Shown here: positions 18,897-28,799 of the stretch, one piece after another
Layout: each line of letters begins with the position of its first letter
Numbering within the stretch: the first letter of the stretch is position 1
Origin: Pelagibacteraceae bacterium AG-313-A04
Lineage (GTDB): Bacteria; Pseudomonadota; Alphaproteobacteria; Pelagibacterales; Pelagibacteraceae
NCBI GenBank assembly: GCA_003284275.1
Contig: QBVU01000004.1
Location: 1 to 64,000 of the forward strand
DNA length: 64,000 nt
Direction: 5' to 3'
Translations under genes and position numbers: made by a program
Notes under the pieces: model-generated
Seen by the model: the letters and a program-made list of their open reading frames with translations, nothing else
Databases searched by the model: none
What the model was told of the DNA's origin: nothing

Positions 18897-19828
18897 TTAA
18901 AATAGTTGTCTTCTAACTTTTCTAATTCTTTTAAATCTATTCGAAATTTATTCATTATAACCTGTAAAAGTTTTAATTGTCCAAATATTAACATTAAACT
19001 AATAAATTTATCCCTATTATTCATTATTAATCTTTTCCCAATTTCATTGTTAAAATTTGGGATAAAAATTAAATCTGCCTCAGCTGGAATTCTAGAGCTA
19101 TGACTTCCTATGCCTTTTAAATCTATTAAAGTATAATTTAATTCATAAAGAAAGTTATTTAACTTATGCCAACTAGGAACATTTTTATACATAGAGTAAA
19201 AATGAGTTTCCACTTTGATTAAAAGTGGTCGATAATCACCTATACCTTTTAAAATTTCTAACTCTGCTCCTTGAGTATCAATTTTTAGATAATCCAATTT
19301 ATTTACTTTTAATTTAATTAATTGATTTGTGAGAGTATCACAATCAATTTCTATAGTTCGAGTTATTTTATAATTATCGTATTCTTCTTTTTTTAAATTA
19401 TGTAAATCGAAAAATTCTTCACTGGGTTTGTACATAGACGAACTGCCTAGTCTATTTTCCAGAATATATAATTTTTTCTTTTCTTCTTTACTCCATAAAC
19501 CTTTATTTATTGTAAATTTTTTATTTTCAAATTTTTCAGCCTCAGATTTAATTGGTTCAACCAATATATCCTCAAAAAAACGATTATATTTAGAAGGAAA
19601 AAAATTATCTGAATTAAAACCGCCTTGCGCTCCAACGTCCAAAGCTACAATTTTTTCATTTTTTAATAAGCTGAAAATTAAATTTGTGAAGTTATACCGA
19701 TCATTGCTTTTATAACTTTTGTCGTTTAAATAATTAATAACTCTTCTATTTAATTTAAATTTTATAAATATCTTAAAGATAATAGGTAGAATTAACTTAA
19801 TTAAGCTTTTTGAAATTTTATTAGACAT
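18893..19828 (-). CDS. FkbM-family SAM-dependent methyltransferase
   Basis: FkbM proteins O-methylate sugars or other small molecules. The 311-residue protein has a basic N-terminal segment. The nucleotide-binding motif ALDVGAQGGFNSD is near 68-80, the acidic post-I motif VEPIKSEAEKFE follows, and the FkbM landmarks LDYLKIDTQGAELEILKG and KVETHFYSMYK are near 173-215. Coupled by a four-base overlap to the GT17-like gene, it probably methylates the sugar that gene adds. The methylated product is inferred, not seen. Confidence 0.85.
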   Translation of the reverse strand: MSNKISKSLIKLILPIIFKIFIKFKLNRRVINYLNDKSYKSNDRYNFTNLIFSLLKNEKIVALDVGAQGGFNSDNFFPSKYNRFFEDILVEPIKSEAEKFENKKFTINKGLWSKEEKKKLYILENRLGSSSMYKPSEEFFDLHNLKKEEYDNYKITRTIEIDCDTLTNQLIKLKVNKLDYLKIDTQGAELEILKGIGDYRPLLIKVETHFYSMYKNVPSWHKLNNFLYELNYTLIDLKGIGSHSSRIPAEADLIFIPNFNNEIGKRLIMNNRDKFISLMLIFGQLKLLQVIMNKFRIDLKELEKLEDNYFN

Positions 19829-19839
19829 AAGTTAAATAT

Positions 19840-20547
19840 TTACTTTTTTGTAAAAGTAGTAAGACCAATTTTTTTCCCATCGATCACACATGACGAACAA
19901 TGCAGTCTTGTTCTATCAAAAACTAACATTGAACCCAGCTCCCATTCATAAACTAGATCAATTTCTAAGCCAGCCAAATTTTCGATTTTTTCATGTTTTA
20001 AATATTTTTTATGGTCATCTTTGTTGAAAGGTTTTTTATTGAACATTTCTATATGTTCTGATGATCTAAAATTTTGACCATAATTTAGATTTTTGATTTT
20101 AAGCTCATTTTCATCAATAGTGAAATTCGTAGAGTTACCATAAAATTTATTTTTAAAAATAACTGTACTGCCTCTTGACGTAAGAGGTATAAGAGTTTGC
20201 TTAAATATAATCTCATTAACATTAAATCCCGCATCAACATGTAACCCAATAGGATTATAACTTTCTTGAAATAGTCCTAAAATATCCTCATTTTTCTCAT
20301 CCTTAAGGTTGTCCATTTTAAAATCACCAATTTCATTTTTGACTTTTTCATAAAATAAATTTTCCAATTCCTTGCTATAATTTTTAAGCCACCTTTTTTT
20401 AATAACATTTTGTTTCTTATTATGAACGGTAATGGGTAGATCTTTATAAAGGTTGAAGAATTTTTCAATTTCACTTTTATCAAACAAGTTTTTTATTACT
20501 TTAGCAGGACTTTCTAGTTTTTTAATTTTATCAATATTTTTATGCAT
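19840..20547 (-). CDS. Putative 2-oxoglutarate/Fe(II) oxygenase-like protein
   Basis: I do not recognise a named gene. The 235-residue protein has an H-x-D motif (H103, D105 in GLHVDAG) and a distal histidine H216 in FDRTRLHCSS. That is the iron-triad spacing of 2OG-Fe(II) dioxygenases on a double-stranded beta-helix. The segment SMLVFDRTRLHCSS is the kind of strand that precedes the distal His in such enzymes. There is no signal peptide or membrane segment. It lies between the ABC permease (4-base gap) and the FkbM gene (11-base gap), so a role in hydroxylating or tailoring the same glycan is plausible. Enzyme class is inferred from motifs only. Confidence 0.6.
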   Translation of the reverse strand: MHKNIDKIKKLESPAKVIKNLFDKSEIEKFFNLYKDLPITVHNKKQNVIKKRWLKNYSKELENLFYEKVKNEIGDFKMDNLKDEKNEDILGLFQESYNPIGLHVDAGFNVNEIIFKQTLIPLTSRGSTVIFKNKFYGNSTNFTIDENELKIKNLNYGQNFRSSEHIEMFNKKPFNKDDHKKYLKHEKIENLAGLEIDLVYEWELGSMLVFDRTRLHCSSCVIDGKKIGLTTFTKK

Positions 20548-20550
20548 ATC

Positions 20551-21342
20551 TTATTCACCCATATTTATTAAAGTTCCTCTATTTTTAGCTCCTTCATAGG
20601 ATAGGTAAAATATAACTATCCCAAAAATAAAATATATTAAAGATATAATTATTGCTTTAAATATTTGATAATAATTTAAGATATCATGAATTAAAATATT
20701 TCGCATCTCTTCAAAAATATGCACCAACGGAAGTAATTTTGCAATAATTCGAAGCCACTCTGGAAGTATATCTATAGGGTAGTAAATGCATCCTAGTGGT
20801 GCAAGAAAAAATAGACTTGCCCATGCAATATTTTCAAAAGAAGGACCAAATCTTATAAGACCTGATGTTACTAAAAGTCCCAACGTAACACCAAAAATAT
20901 AAAGAGTGATTAATAAAAGAATAAGAGGAATTCCAATTTTAAATATTGAAACTCCAAAAAGAGGTATCGCCAATAAAGCTGCAGGGATTAAACCGATTAA
21001 AGTCCTGAATATTGCGGTAATAGTTAATGCTGTAATTATTTCACTTATTTTTATTGGAGCAATAAATAAGTTAGTGAAATTTCTACTCCAAATTTCCTCT
21101 AGAAACATCATGTTATAACTTATACTTGATCTAAATAGAAAGTCATACAAGATCGCTGCGCTCAAAATTATGCCAACTGTGTTTTCAAAGTATGATGAAT
21201 TTAAGGTAAAAAATTTTGAAATAAAACCCCAAAGAAAAATTTGAATAGTTGGCCAATAAATTAAATCTAAAATTCTTGGGAAAGAACCTTTAATTAAGTA
21301 AACGTGTCTCAAGCTTAGTGCAAATATCTTATTAAAGTTCAT
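20551..21342 (-). CDS. ABC-2 type transporter permease
   Basis: A 263-residue inner-membrane protein with about six hydrophobic segments. It includes the ABC-2 family loop EEIWSRNFTNLFIAPIKISE, and the C-terminal block LAPLGCIYYPIDILPEWLR followed by LPLVHIFEEMR, as in DrrB/NodJ/Wzm-type export permeases. It overlaps the ATPase gene by 11 bases, so the two form one exporter. The size suits either a drug/lipid exporter or a polysaccharide exporter. The following glycan-type genes favour export of a saccharide or glycolipid, but substrate is unknown. Confidence 0.88.
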   Translation of the reverse strand: MNFNKIFALSLRHVYLIKGSFPRILDLIYWPTIQIFLWGFISKFFTLNSSYFENTVGIILSAAILYDFLFRSSISYNMMFLEEIWSRNFTNLFIAPIKISEIITALTITAIFRTLIGLIPAALLAIPLFGVSIFKIGIPLILLLITLYIFGVTLGLLVTSGLIRFGPSFENIAWASLFFLAPLGCIYYPIDILPEWLRIIAKLLPLVHIFEEMRNILIHDILNYYQIFKAIIISLIYFIFGIVIFYLSYEGAKNRGTLINMGE

Positions 21343-22063
21343 TTTTACTCCTAGCTATTTTCAAAAAAGTTTCTTCTAGATTTTCTCTTCCATGTTTTTT
21401 TATTAACTGATCACAAGTTCCACTGTCTACAATTTCACCATGTTTCATCATGATAATTTTATCGCACAACCTCTCAACTTCTTTCATATTGTGAGATGCC
21501 AACAAAATAGTTAGTTCATTATTTTTTTTATATTTTTCAATATATTGTCTTACAAAATCACCAACGTCCGGGTCAAGACTTGCAGTAGGTTCATCTAAAA
21601 ATAATAGCTTTGGTTTATTAATAAGCGATTTTGCTAGAGCTACTCGGTTTTTCTGGCCAGATGAGAGTTCACCAGTTTTTTTATATAAAAAATTTTGTAT
21701 ATTTAAATCCTCTACCATTTCATTCACTCTTTCTTTAATTTTAGTTACTCCATATAATCTAGCGTAAACCTCAAGATTTTGTTTTACCGTGAGTTTTTTT
21801 GGTAACTCTATGTACGGTGAGGCAAAGTTCATCAAACTTAACAACTGAATTCTATTTTTTGGCTCAAAATAAATATTATCAATATAAATTTTGCCACTTG
21901 ATGGCGTGATAAGTCCCAACATCATGCCGATTGAGGTTGTTTTACCACATCCATTTGGACCTAGTAATCCTAAAGTGGTATTTTTTTCAATTTCAAAGCT
22001 AATACTATTTACAGCAATTGTTGATTTAAATTTTTTAATAAGTTTTTCTACTTTTAATTTCAT
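21332..22063 (-). CDS. ABC transporter ATP-binding protein
   Basis: The 243-residue nucleotide-binding subunit has Walker A GPNGCGKTTS near 35-44, the Q-loop region NFASPYIELP, the signature LSSGQKNRVALAKSL, Walker B KLLFLDEPTASLDPD, and the switch histidine in LLASHNMKEVERL. It is a CcmA/DrrA-type exporter ATPase. It lacks the C-terminal carbohydrate-binding domain of long Wzt proteins, so recognition of a capped glycan through Wzt is unlikely. It starts one base before the sua5 stop and pairs with the permease downstream. Confidence 0.93.
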   Translation of the reverse strand: MKLKVEKLIKKFKSTIAVNSISFEIEKNTTLGLLGPNGCGKTTSIGMMLGLITPSSGKIYIDNIYFEPKNRIQLLSLMNFASPYIELPKKLTVKQNLEVYARLYGVTKIKERVNEMVEDLNIQNFLYKKTGELSSGQKNRVALAKSLINKPKLLFLDEPTASLDPDVGDFVRQYIEKYKKNNELTILLASHNMKEVERLCDKIIMMKHGEIVDSGTCDQLIKKHGRENLEETFLKIARSKNEL

Positions 22064-23020
22064 TTAAAATTTTGAAGCTCTTTTTATCCTATCATTAATT
22101 GCAATGCCAGCACCGTAATGAGGTATTTTGTGTATTTGAATTTTTTTGTAGCCTTTTTTTTTAATAGTTCTTAAAACCTTATACAAATTTGAAGCTGCTA
22201 GATTTAAGTTATTTTTTTTATTTAGACTGAAAAAATTTTTCTTATATTTATATTTATTGCCAATATATATAAAAGCACTAGTTCCATCATGTTTTTTTTG
22301 ATTTATTAAAATTGGTATCCCAGGCGAATAATGCTTAGCCATCATGCCTGGTGATAAAATTTTTCTCTTCCTGTAATTTTTATTAAATTTAATTTTAAGG
22401 GTTCTTTCAATTTTTTTTTCATCAATTACTCCTGGCCTCAAAATTTTTGGATTTGAGGTCAAATCTAACACAGTTGACTCAATCCCTATTTTACATTTAC
22501 CTCCATCTACTATAATTTTTAATTTTTTATTAAATTCCTCAAATACATCTAAAGAATTGACAGGACTTACATTTGTTGATTTGTTTGCACTTGGCATAGC
22601 TAACGGGAATTTGATTTTTTTTAAAATTGATCTAACAATTTTATTTTTTGGAAATCTTATAGCAATTGTTTTTAGATTAGCACACGCAAGTTTACTAATC
22701 TTGGAACTATTTTTTCTTTTTAAAACAAATGTTATTGGTCCTGGACAAAAATGTTTATATAATTTTTTAACATGTTTGTTAATTTTAACATCTTTTTCTA
22801 CGTCTTTTATATTATGATAGTGTATAATCAATGGATTAATTTTAGGCCTTCCTTTTAGTCGAAATATTTTTTTTACCGCCTTATCTGAATAGGCATTACC
22901 CCCAAGTCCATAAACTGTTTCTGTGGGTAGCCCTGCAACACTGCCTTTTTTTAAAGTTTTAATTGTTTTATTTAGAATTTTTTTGTTAAAAGTAAAAATA
23001 TTTGAATAGCTATTTTTCAT
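22064..23020 (-). CDS. sua5: Threonylcarbamoyl-AMP synthase (Sua5 type)
   Basis: Makes threonylcarbamoyl-AMP for the t6A modification at position 37 of tRNAs decoding ANN codons. The 318-residue protein has the YrdC domain (about 15-200: GLPTETVYGLGGNAY, KGRPKINPLIIH, CPGPITFVLKR, PSANKSTNVSP). It also has the C-terminal Sua5 domain after the linker SPGMMAKHYSPGIP (about 225-238), which distinguishes it from short YrdC (~190 residues). It is the first gene of the minus-strand run into the exporter and glycan genes and diverges from xseB with a 20-base gap. Confidence 0.93.
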   Translation of the reverse strand: MKNSYSNIFTFNKKILNKTIKTLKKGSVAGLPTETVYGLGGNAYSDKAVKKIFRLKGRPKINPLIIHYHNIKDVEKDVKINKHVKKLYKHFCPGPITFVLKRKNSSKISKLACANLKTIAIRFPKNKIVRSILKKIKFPLAMPSANKSTNVSPVNSLDVFEEFNKKLKIIVDGGKCKIGIESTVLDLTSNPKILRPGVIDEKKIERTLKIKFNKNYRKRKILSPGMMAKHYSPGIPILINQKKHDGTSAFIYIGNKYKYKKNFFSLNKKNNLNLAASNLYKVLRTIKKKGYKKIQIHKIPHYGAGIAINDRIKRASKF

Positions 23021-23040
23021 AATGTAATTATTATTAATTA

Positions 23041-23256
23041 ATGAAAAATGAAAATATTCCAGCTTATATTAAAAGTAAATCATTAAAAGAAGCTAAAGAG
23101 GAAATTAATGAGATATTAAGCAAGCTTGAAAATCAAGATATTAATTTAGAAGATTATCAAAGCGATTACCGTAAACTAGTTCAACTGAATAAACATATAG
23201 ATGAACTATTCAAAAAAAGATTTAAAGAAATTTCACAAAGCAGAAATAATGATTAA
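23041..23256 (+). CDS. xseB: Exodeoxyribonuclease VII small subunit
   Basis: Small helical subunit that binds several copies per XseA to form ExoVII, which degrades single-stranded DNA. The 71-residue protein has the family's SLKEAKEEINEILSKLENQD motif (residues 14-33) and a second helix ending in Arg/Lys. It heads the classical xseB-ispA-dxs operon and overlaps ispA by eight bases. xseA is not in the window. Confidence 0.9.
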   Translation: MKNENIPAYIKSKSLKEAKEEINEILSKLENQDINLEDYQSDYRKLVQLNKHIDELFKKRFKEISQSRNND

Positions 23257-24124
23257 AAAAAAACTTATTAAAAATGCAAAAAAAATTGATAAATTTTTAC
23301 TGAATTTTCTAAATAAGCAGAAATCATCGTCATTAGTTAGACCGATGAAATACGGAGTAATTTCTGGAGGAAAAAAAATCAGATCTTCTATTATTTTAGA
23401 TGCTGGAAAATTATTTAAAATTAATGAAAAAAAACTAATTAATATTTGTGCGGCAGTTGAGTGTATTCACTCCTATTCTTTAATTCATGATGATTTACCA
23501 TGCATGGACAATGATACAATTAGAAGAGGCAAACCTTCAACACATATTAAATACGGAGAGGCCTCTGCAGTTTTGGCAGGCAGTTCATTACTCACATTAG
23601 CTTTTGAAATTATTACTGACCAAAAATATTTGATAAGTTCAAAAATAAAAAGCGAACTTGCAAGATCTTTAGCAAGTTGTTCAGGACACACTGGTATAGC
23701 AGAAGGACAAGAATTAGATCTTAAATTTGAAAAAAAGAAAAAAAATATTAATCAAATTATCGATATGCAAAAGAAAAAAACAGGAAAATTATTTTATTTT
23801 TGTTTATATGCGACTGCTGTTGTAGCAAATAAAGATGAGAAAGAAAAAAAGCTTTTAAGCTCTTTAGGTGAAGATATTGGTTTACTTTTTCAGCTGTCTG
23901 ATGATTTTTTAGACAAAAGGGGCTCAAGCAAATTGATGGGAAAACCTGTTAAAAAAGATAATAAAAAAGGAAAATCAACTTTACTTAAACTAATGGGAGA
24001 TAAAAAAGCCTTTCTGTATGCAGATAATTTAAAGAAAAATATATTGCGCAAATTGGTAAAACATGGAAAAAAAGCAAAAGATTTAATTAATACCATCAAT
24101 TTTATATTTGAAAGAAAATATTAA
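23249..24124 (+). CDS. ispA: Farnesyl/geranylgeranyl diphosphate synthase
   Basis: Head-to-tail prenyl transferase that extends IPP/DMAPP to a C15 or C20 chain for quinones, undecaprenyl carriers and probably retinal. From the ATG at 23249 it has 291 residues. The first Asp-rich motif is [10 protein letters not shown] in [20 protein letters not shown]; the second is [11 protein letters not shown]. An in-frame ATG 48 bases upstream would lie wholly within xseB, so the later start is preferred. The residues before the first DDxxD suggest a short-chain product, but chain length cannot be read reliably. Confidence 0.92.
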   Translation: MIKKKLIKNAKKIDKFLLNFLNKQKSSSLVRPMKYGVISGGKKIRSSIILDAGKLFKINEKKLINICAAVECIHSYSLIHDDLPCMDNDTIRRGKPSTHIKYGEASAVLAGSSLLTLAFEIITDQKYLISSKIKSELARSLASCSGHTGIAEGQELDLKFEKKKKNINQIIDMQKKKTGKLFYFCLYATAVVANKDEKEKKLLSSLGEDIGLLFQLSDDFLDKRGSSKLMGKPVKKDNKKGKSTLLKLMGDKKAFLYADNLKKNILRKLVKHGKKAKDLINTINFIFERKY

Positions 24125-26043
24125 TGGGCAGATTGATAAAACAAATAAATTTTCCTGCAGATTTAAGAAAATTTAAAAAGGAAAACCTAAAAAAAATTTC
24201 AGATGAATTAAGAGACGAGTTAATTGATGTTGTTTCTGAAACAGGAGGCCACTTAGGGGCAGGACTTGGCGTTGTAGAGTTAACAGTAGCATTACATTAC
24301 GTATTTAACACTCCAAAAGATAAATTAGTTTGGGATGTAAGTCATCAATGTTACCCCCATAAAATTATTACTGGGAGAAGAGATAAGATTAAAACCTTAC
24401 GTAAAGGTGGAGGTTTGTCTGGTTTTACTAAGCGGACTGAAAGCGAGTATGATCCTTTTGGAGCGGCACATAGTTCAACTTCAATCTCCTCTACTTTAGG
24501 AATGGCCGTGGCAAAAAAACTTTCAAATGATAAAAACAATGTAATTGCAGTAATTGGTGATGGAGCTATGAGTGCTGGTATGGCTTATGAGGCAATGAAT
24601 AATGCAGGTGCTTTAAAATCAAAATTAATAGTAGTTCTTAATGATAACGACATGTCTATTGCTAGACCCGTCGGAGCTATGAGTAACTATTTAGCAAAAT
24701 TACTATCGGGCAAATTATATTTTAGTTTTAGGGAAACTATTAAAATGGTGATTTCTGCATTTTCAAAAAGATTTAGTCAAAAAGCTGGAAAAGCAGAGGA
24801 TATGTTGAGAAATATTGTTACTGGCGGAACATTATTTAGTGAGCTTGGTTTTTATTATGTTGGCCCTATTGATGGTCATGATGTAGAAAATTTGGTTCAA
24901 ATTTTTGAAAATGTTAAAAACTCTAATCATGATGGTCCTATTTTAATACATGTGAGAACAGAAAAAGGAAAAGGCTACAAACCAGCAGAGAGTTCAGGAG
25001 ATAAATATCATGGTGTTTCAACATTTAACGTTGCAACTGGAAAACAAGCTAAATCAAAATCTAATGCACCCTCTTACACTAAAGTTTTTGCAGAAACTTT
25101 AATTAAACATGCAGAACAAGACACAAAAATTATTGGTATTACTGGCGCCATGCCATCAGGAACTGGTTTGAATTTATTTGAAAAAAAATTTCCTGAACGT
25201 ACATTTGATGTAGGAATCGCAGAACAGCATGCAGTCACTTTTGCTGCTGGTTTAGCAACAGAGGGTTATAAACCTTATGCTGCAATTTATTCAACTTTTT
25301 TACAAAGAGCTTATGATCAAGTAGTGCATGATGTAGCGTTACAATCGTTACCAGTTAGATTTGCAATAGATCGAGCAGGTTTGGTAGGAGCAGATGGACC
25401 GACACATGCAGGTTCCTTCGATATTACTTACCTATCAACTTTACCAAACTTTATTGTTATGGCTGCAAGTGACGAGGCTGAACTTGTTAAAATGATAAAT
25501 ACATCAGTAAATATCAATGATCGTCCTTCAGCTTTTAGATATCCTAGAGGGAATGGAATTGGATTAAATTTGCCCGCAATTAATGAAACTTTAGAGATTG
25601 GAAAAGGAAGAATTATAAAAGAGGGAAAAAAAGTTGCATTAATAAATTTTGGCACAAGATTAGAACAATGCAAAGAAGCATCTGAAAAGTTATTAAATAA
25701 AGGTATTGAGTGCACAATTATAGACGCGAGATTTGCGAAGCCTTTAGATGAAAAATTGATAATGGAAGCTGCTTCAAATCATGAGGTTTTAATCACTATT
25801 GAAGAAGGATCTATTGGGGGTTTTGGTTCTCATGTAATGCAATTTTTATCCGATCGAGGGGTGTTCGACAAAGGTCTTAAGTTTAGGTCTATGATTTTAC
25901 CAGACATCTTTATTGATCAAGATACTCCAGAAAAAATGTATGAGATTGCAGGATTAGATAGCATTGCGATCGCTAGAAAGGTTGAGGAGACTTTAAATTC
26001 AAATATTATTTTAGCTAAGAGTAAAAATAAAATTACAAATTAA
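24124..26043 (+). CDS. dxs: 1-deoxy-D-xylulose-5-phosphate synthase
   Basis: Thiamine-dependent first enzyme of the MEP isoprenoid pathway, joining pyruvate and glyceraldehyde-3-phosphate. The 639-residue protein has [16 protein letters not shown], the ThDP motif [18 protein letters not shown] ending at NDNDMSI, GPIDGHD, and the pyrimidine-domain [20 protein letters not shown] with the catalytic Glu. It overlaps the ispA stop by one base and converges on aroC with a four-base overlap. Need for thiamine ties it to the HMP-salvage thiD at 13979. Confidence 0.97.
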   Translation: MGRLIKQINFPADLRKFKKENLKKISDELRDELIDVVSETGGHLGAGLGVVELTVALHYVFNTPKDKLVWDVSHQCYPHKIITGRRDKIKTLRKGGGLSGFTKRTESEYDPFGAAHSSTSISSTLGMAVAKKLSNDKNNVIAVIGDGAMSAGMAYEAMNNAGALKSKLIVVLNDNDMSIARPVGAMSNYLAKLLSGKLYFSFRETIKMVISAFSKRFSQKAGKAEDMLRNIVTGGTLFSELGFYYVGPIDGHDVENLVQIFENVKNSNHDGPILIHVRTEKGKGYKPAESSGDKYHGVSTFNVATGKQAKSKSNAPSYTKVFAETLIKHAEQDTKIIGITGAMPSGTGLNLFEKKFPERTFDVGIAEQHAVTFAAGLATEGYKPYAAIYSTFLQRAYDQVVHDVALQSLPVRFAIDRAGLVGADGPTHAGSFDITYLSTLPNFIVMAASDEAELVKMINTSVNINDRPSAFRYPRGNGIGLNLPAINETLEIGKGRIIKEGKKVALINFGTRLEQCKEASEKLLNKGIECTIIDARFAKPLDEKLIMEAASNHEVLITIEEGSIGGFGSHVMQFLSDRGVFDKGLKFRSMILPDIFIDQDTPEKMYEIAGLDSIAIARKVEETLNSNIILAKSKNKITN

Positions 26044-27122
26044 CTACACTGAGCTCTATGCATTAATAGGTGGTCAAGTAATACACAATTTATCATTGCT
26101 TCTCCAATTGGAACTGCTCTTATACCTACACAAGGATCGTGCCGCCCTTTAACAGAAATTTTTGTATTTTTCCCTTTTTTATCAATCGTATCTCTACTTG
26201 TTAAAATTGAAGACGTTGGTTTGACTGCAAAGGACGCTATTATATCTTGACCTGAAGATATACCTCCTAAAATTCCACCGGCATGATTAGTTTTAAATTT
26301 AACTTTTCCTGAGCTCTTGTTCATTTCATCAGAGTTTTCTTCACCACTTAGAAATGCTGCATTCATTCCTGACCCAATGTTCACCCCTTTAACTGCATTT
26401 ATACTCATCAGTGCTGCTGCAATATCAGTGTCAAGCTTGGAGTATATTGGTGCACCCAAGCCAACTGGAACCCCACTTGCTCTAAGTTCTATAATTGCTC
26501 CACAAGATGATCCTGCTTTTCTTACAGCTAACAAATATTTTTCCCAAAGTTTGACAGATTTCTTATCAGGACAAAAAAATGGATTCCTTCTTATCTCCGT
26601 ATCTTTCCAATTTGATTTATCACAAGACATTAAACCTAGTTGAGTAACTGCTCCAATCACTTTAAATTTTTTACCTATTATTTTTTTCAAAACAACTCTA
26701 GCAACAGCACCTGCAGCAACTCTACTAGCCGTTTCTCTAGCAGATTGTCTACCGCCACCTCTAAAGTCTCTAATTCCATATTTTTTAAAATAAGTATAAT
26801 CAGCGTGACCAGGTCTAAATTTATTTTTAATAGTCTCGTAGTCTCGAGATTTTTTGTCTTCATTATAAATAATTACTGAAATAGGCGTTCCTGTTGTTTT
26901 TCCCTCAAAAACGCCAGATAGAATAATAGCCTTATCAGGCTCTTTTCTTTGAGTAGTAAACTTTGATTGCCCAGGTCTCCTTCTGTCCATGTCAATTTGT
27001 ATATCTTTTTCAGATAAGGGTATATTTGGCGGACAACCATCAATAATGCATCCTATAGCAGGGCCATGAGACTCCCCCCAAGTAGTAAACCTAAAAAATT
27101 TTCCAAAAGTATTAAAAGACAT
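26040..27122 (-). CDS. aroC: Chorismate synthase
   Basis: FMN-dependent last step of the shikimate pathway, making chorismate for aromatic amino acids, folate and quinones. The 360-residue protein has the N-terminal [20 protein letters not shown] and [16 protein letters not shown]. It also has the [20 protein letters not shown]-type block, [13 protein letters not shown], and a C-terminal [17 protein letters not shown]. It is a stand-alone gene, divergent from pdxH across a 34-base gap. Confidence 0.97.
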   Translation of the reverse strand: MSFNTFGKFFRFTTWGESHGPAIGCIIDGCPPNIPLSEKDIQIDMDRRRPGQSKFTTQRKEPDKAIILSGVFEGKTTGTPISVIIYNEDKKSRDYETIKNKFRPGHADYTYFKKYGIRDFRGGGRQSARETASRVAAGAVARVVLKKIIGKKFKVIGAVTQLGLMSCDKSNWKDTEIRRNPFFCPDKKSVKLWEKYLLAVRKAGSSCGAIIELRASGVPVGLGAPIYSKLDTDIAAALMSINAVKGVNIGSGMNAAFLSGEENSDEMNKSSGKVKFKTNHAGGILGGISSGQDIIASFAVKPTSSILTSRDTIDKKGKNTKISVKGRHDPCVGIRAVPIGEAMINCVLLDHLLMHRAQCS

Positions 27123-27156
27123 AATAATTTAATATATAAGTTATTTTACTAAATAT

Positions 27157-27789
27157 ATGAATCAAAAAAATGGCAAAAATTCATTAGGGTTAGACAGTTG
27201 CTTTGAAGATATTGATAATCCTATAGATTTGTTCAAAAAATGGTTTGCAAAAGCAGAAGAAACTGAAATCAACGACCCTAATGCTGTAGCAGTAGCTACA
27301 TCGAATAAACAAAACCAGCCAAATGTGAGAATGGTATTACTAAAAGGTTTGAGTGACAAAGGTTTTGTATTTTATACAAATTTTAATAGCAAAAAAGGTG
27401 GAGAGCTTAAAGAAAATCAAAGAGCCTCGATGTGTTTTCATTGGAAAAGCATTAGACGTCAAGTAAGAGTTATTGGAAAAGTTGAAGAAGTTACAACTAA
27501 AGAAGCAGATGATTATTATAACTCCAGACCTTACAAAAATAGAATTAGCGCATGGGCGTCTTCTCAGTCTAAAATTCTAGATAAACGAGATACTTTTCTA
27601 TTTAAAATAAAAGAATTTGAAAAAAAATATCCTGATCAAAATAATGTGCCTAGACCTCCCCATTGGTCTGGATGGAGAGTTTTACCTGATGAAGTAGAAT
27701 TTTGGGTTGATGGAGAAGGTAGAATTCATGAGAGACTAAATTATAAAAATAATAATGGTAAATGGGAAAAGGAACTTCTTTATCCTTAA
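27157..27789 (+). CDS. pdxH: Pyridoxamine/pyridoxine 5'-phosphate oxidase
   Basis: FMN enzyme that oxidises PNP or PMP to pyridoxal 5'-phosphate. The 210-residue protein has PNVRMVLLKGLSDKGFVFYT, the FMN-binding FNSKKGGELKENQRASMCFH region (as two motifs: NSKKGGEL, ASMCFHW), RQVRVIGKVEEV, and the C-terminal WSGWRVLPDEVEFW with RIHERLNY. The stop overlaps the convergent ispB gene by four bases. Confidence 0.96.
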   Translation: MNQKNGKNSLGLDSCFEDIDNPIDLFKKWFAKAEETEINDPNAVAVATSNKQNQPNVRMVLLKGLSDKGFVFYTNFNSKKGGELKENQRASMCFHWKSIRRQVRVIGKVEEVTTKEADDYYNSRPYKNRISAWASSQSKILDKRDTFLFKIKEFEKKYPDQNNVPRPPHWSGWRVLPDEVEFWVDGEGRIHERLNYKNNNGKWEKELLYP

Positions 27790-28799
27790 AAAGATCTATT
27801 TAAACTAAAACTAGTTAATCTTTGTAAAATTTTTTTATCTTCATTTTCAGGAAATATTGCTAATGCGTCGTAAGAAACGTTTACAAAGTATTCAGCTTTT
27901 TTAAGACTAGCCTCAACAGCTTTATATTTAAAAATTAATGCCAGTGTTTCACTAAAATCATCCTTAGTTCTTTTTTCTTTTTTCATAATTTCAGTTAAGA
28001 ATTCTTTTTCTTCTTCATTTCCTTTTTGAAATATTGTAATTAAAGGAAGCGTAACTTTTCCCTCAAAAAAATCTTTTCCAATCTCTTTTCCGAAAAATTT
28101 TTCTTTAGCATAGTAATCAAGAGCATCATCAGCTATTTGAAAAGCCAAACCTAAATTTCTTCCATAGGACTCTAAAGCTTTTTTTTCTTTTTCATTACTT
28201 CCAGAAATACAAGCTCCAGTTTTTGTTGCAGCAGAAAATAGAGCAGCAGTTTTTAGATTAATAATATCAATATACGTTTCTTCTAATAAATCAGCTTCAC
28301 CTTTATGTTGTAATTGAAGAACTTCGCCTTGAGCAATTTTTGCGGAAGTTGAAGAAAGAAGCTGCAATACTTCAAGATCGCCATCTTGAACCATAATTTC
28401 AAAACAACGACTTAATAAATAATCACCTACTAGAATTGAGGACTGGTTACCCCAAATTGAGTTTGTTGTTTTAACACCTCTTCGTAATAAACTTTCATCG
28501 ATGACATCATCATGTAATAACGTAGCAGAATGAATTAATTCCACACAAGCTGCTAAATTTATATCTCTTTTTTCTTCCTCGTACCCAGTAAGTTTTGCAG
28601 ATTCTAAAGTTAATAAAGCTCTCAATCTTTTGCCTCCAGATTTTAGATGGTGTTCACTCATTTTTTCTATTAGATCGACGTTACTTTTGAGTTTTTGCTC
28701 TATTAGATTTTCCACTTTTTGAAGTTTGTAACTAAGAAGGTTTTTAAGCTCCAAGTAAGCCGAATTGGCTGATTTTTTTAGTGGTATAACTGATCCCAT
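27786..28799 (-). CDS. ispB: Polyprenyl (octaprenyl/decaprenyl-type) diphosphate synthase
   Basis: Makes the long isoprenoid side chain of ubiquinone. The 337-residue protein has the long-chain family signature GGKRLRALLTLESAKLTG and first Asp-rich motif LLHDDVIDES. It also has GDYLLSRCFEIMV and second motif FQIADDALDY. Small residues before the first motif (SATLLHDDVID) fit long-chain products. Typical alphaproteobacterial ubiquinone has ten isoprene units, so decaprenyl synthase is as likely as octaprenyl. It diverges from the S49 peptidase across a 142-base AT-rich gap. Confidence 0.92.
   Translation of the reverse strand: MGSVIPLKKSANSAYLELKNLLSYKLQKVENLIEQKLKSNVDLIEKMSEHHLKSGGKRLRALLTLESAKLTGYEEEKRDINLAACVELIHSATLLHDDVIDESLLRRGVKTTNSIWGNQSSILVGDYLLSRCFEIMVQDGDLEVLQLLSSTSAKIAQGEVLQLQHKGEADLLEETYIDIINLKTAALFSAATKTGACISGSNEKEKKALESYGRNLGLAFQIADDALDYYAKEKFFGKEIGKDFFEGKVTLPLITIFQKGNEEEKEFLTEIMKKEKRTKDDFSETLALIFKYKAVEASLKKAEYFVNVSYDALAIFPENEDKKILQRLTSFSLNRSF

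Noticed and set aside
18012-23040. Integrated element with att repeats at tRNA-Arg
   Set aside because: No copy of the tRNA 3' end was found on the far side of the cassette and no integrase gene is present.
26317-26643. 108-residue plus-strand frame opposite aroC
   Set aside because: aroC on the minus strand is complete and conserved; the antisense frame has no recognisable features.
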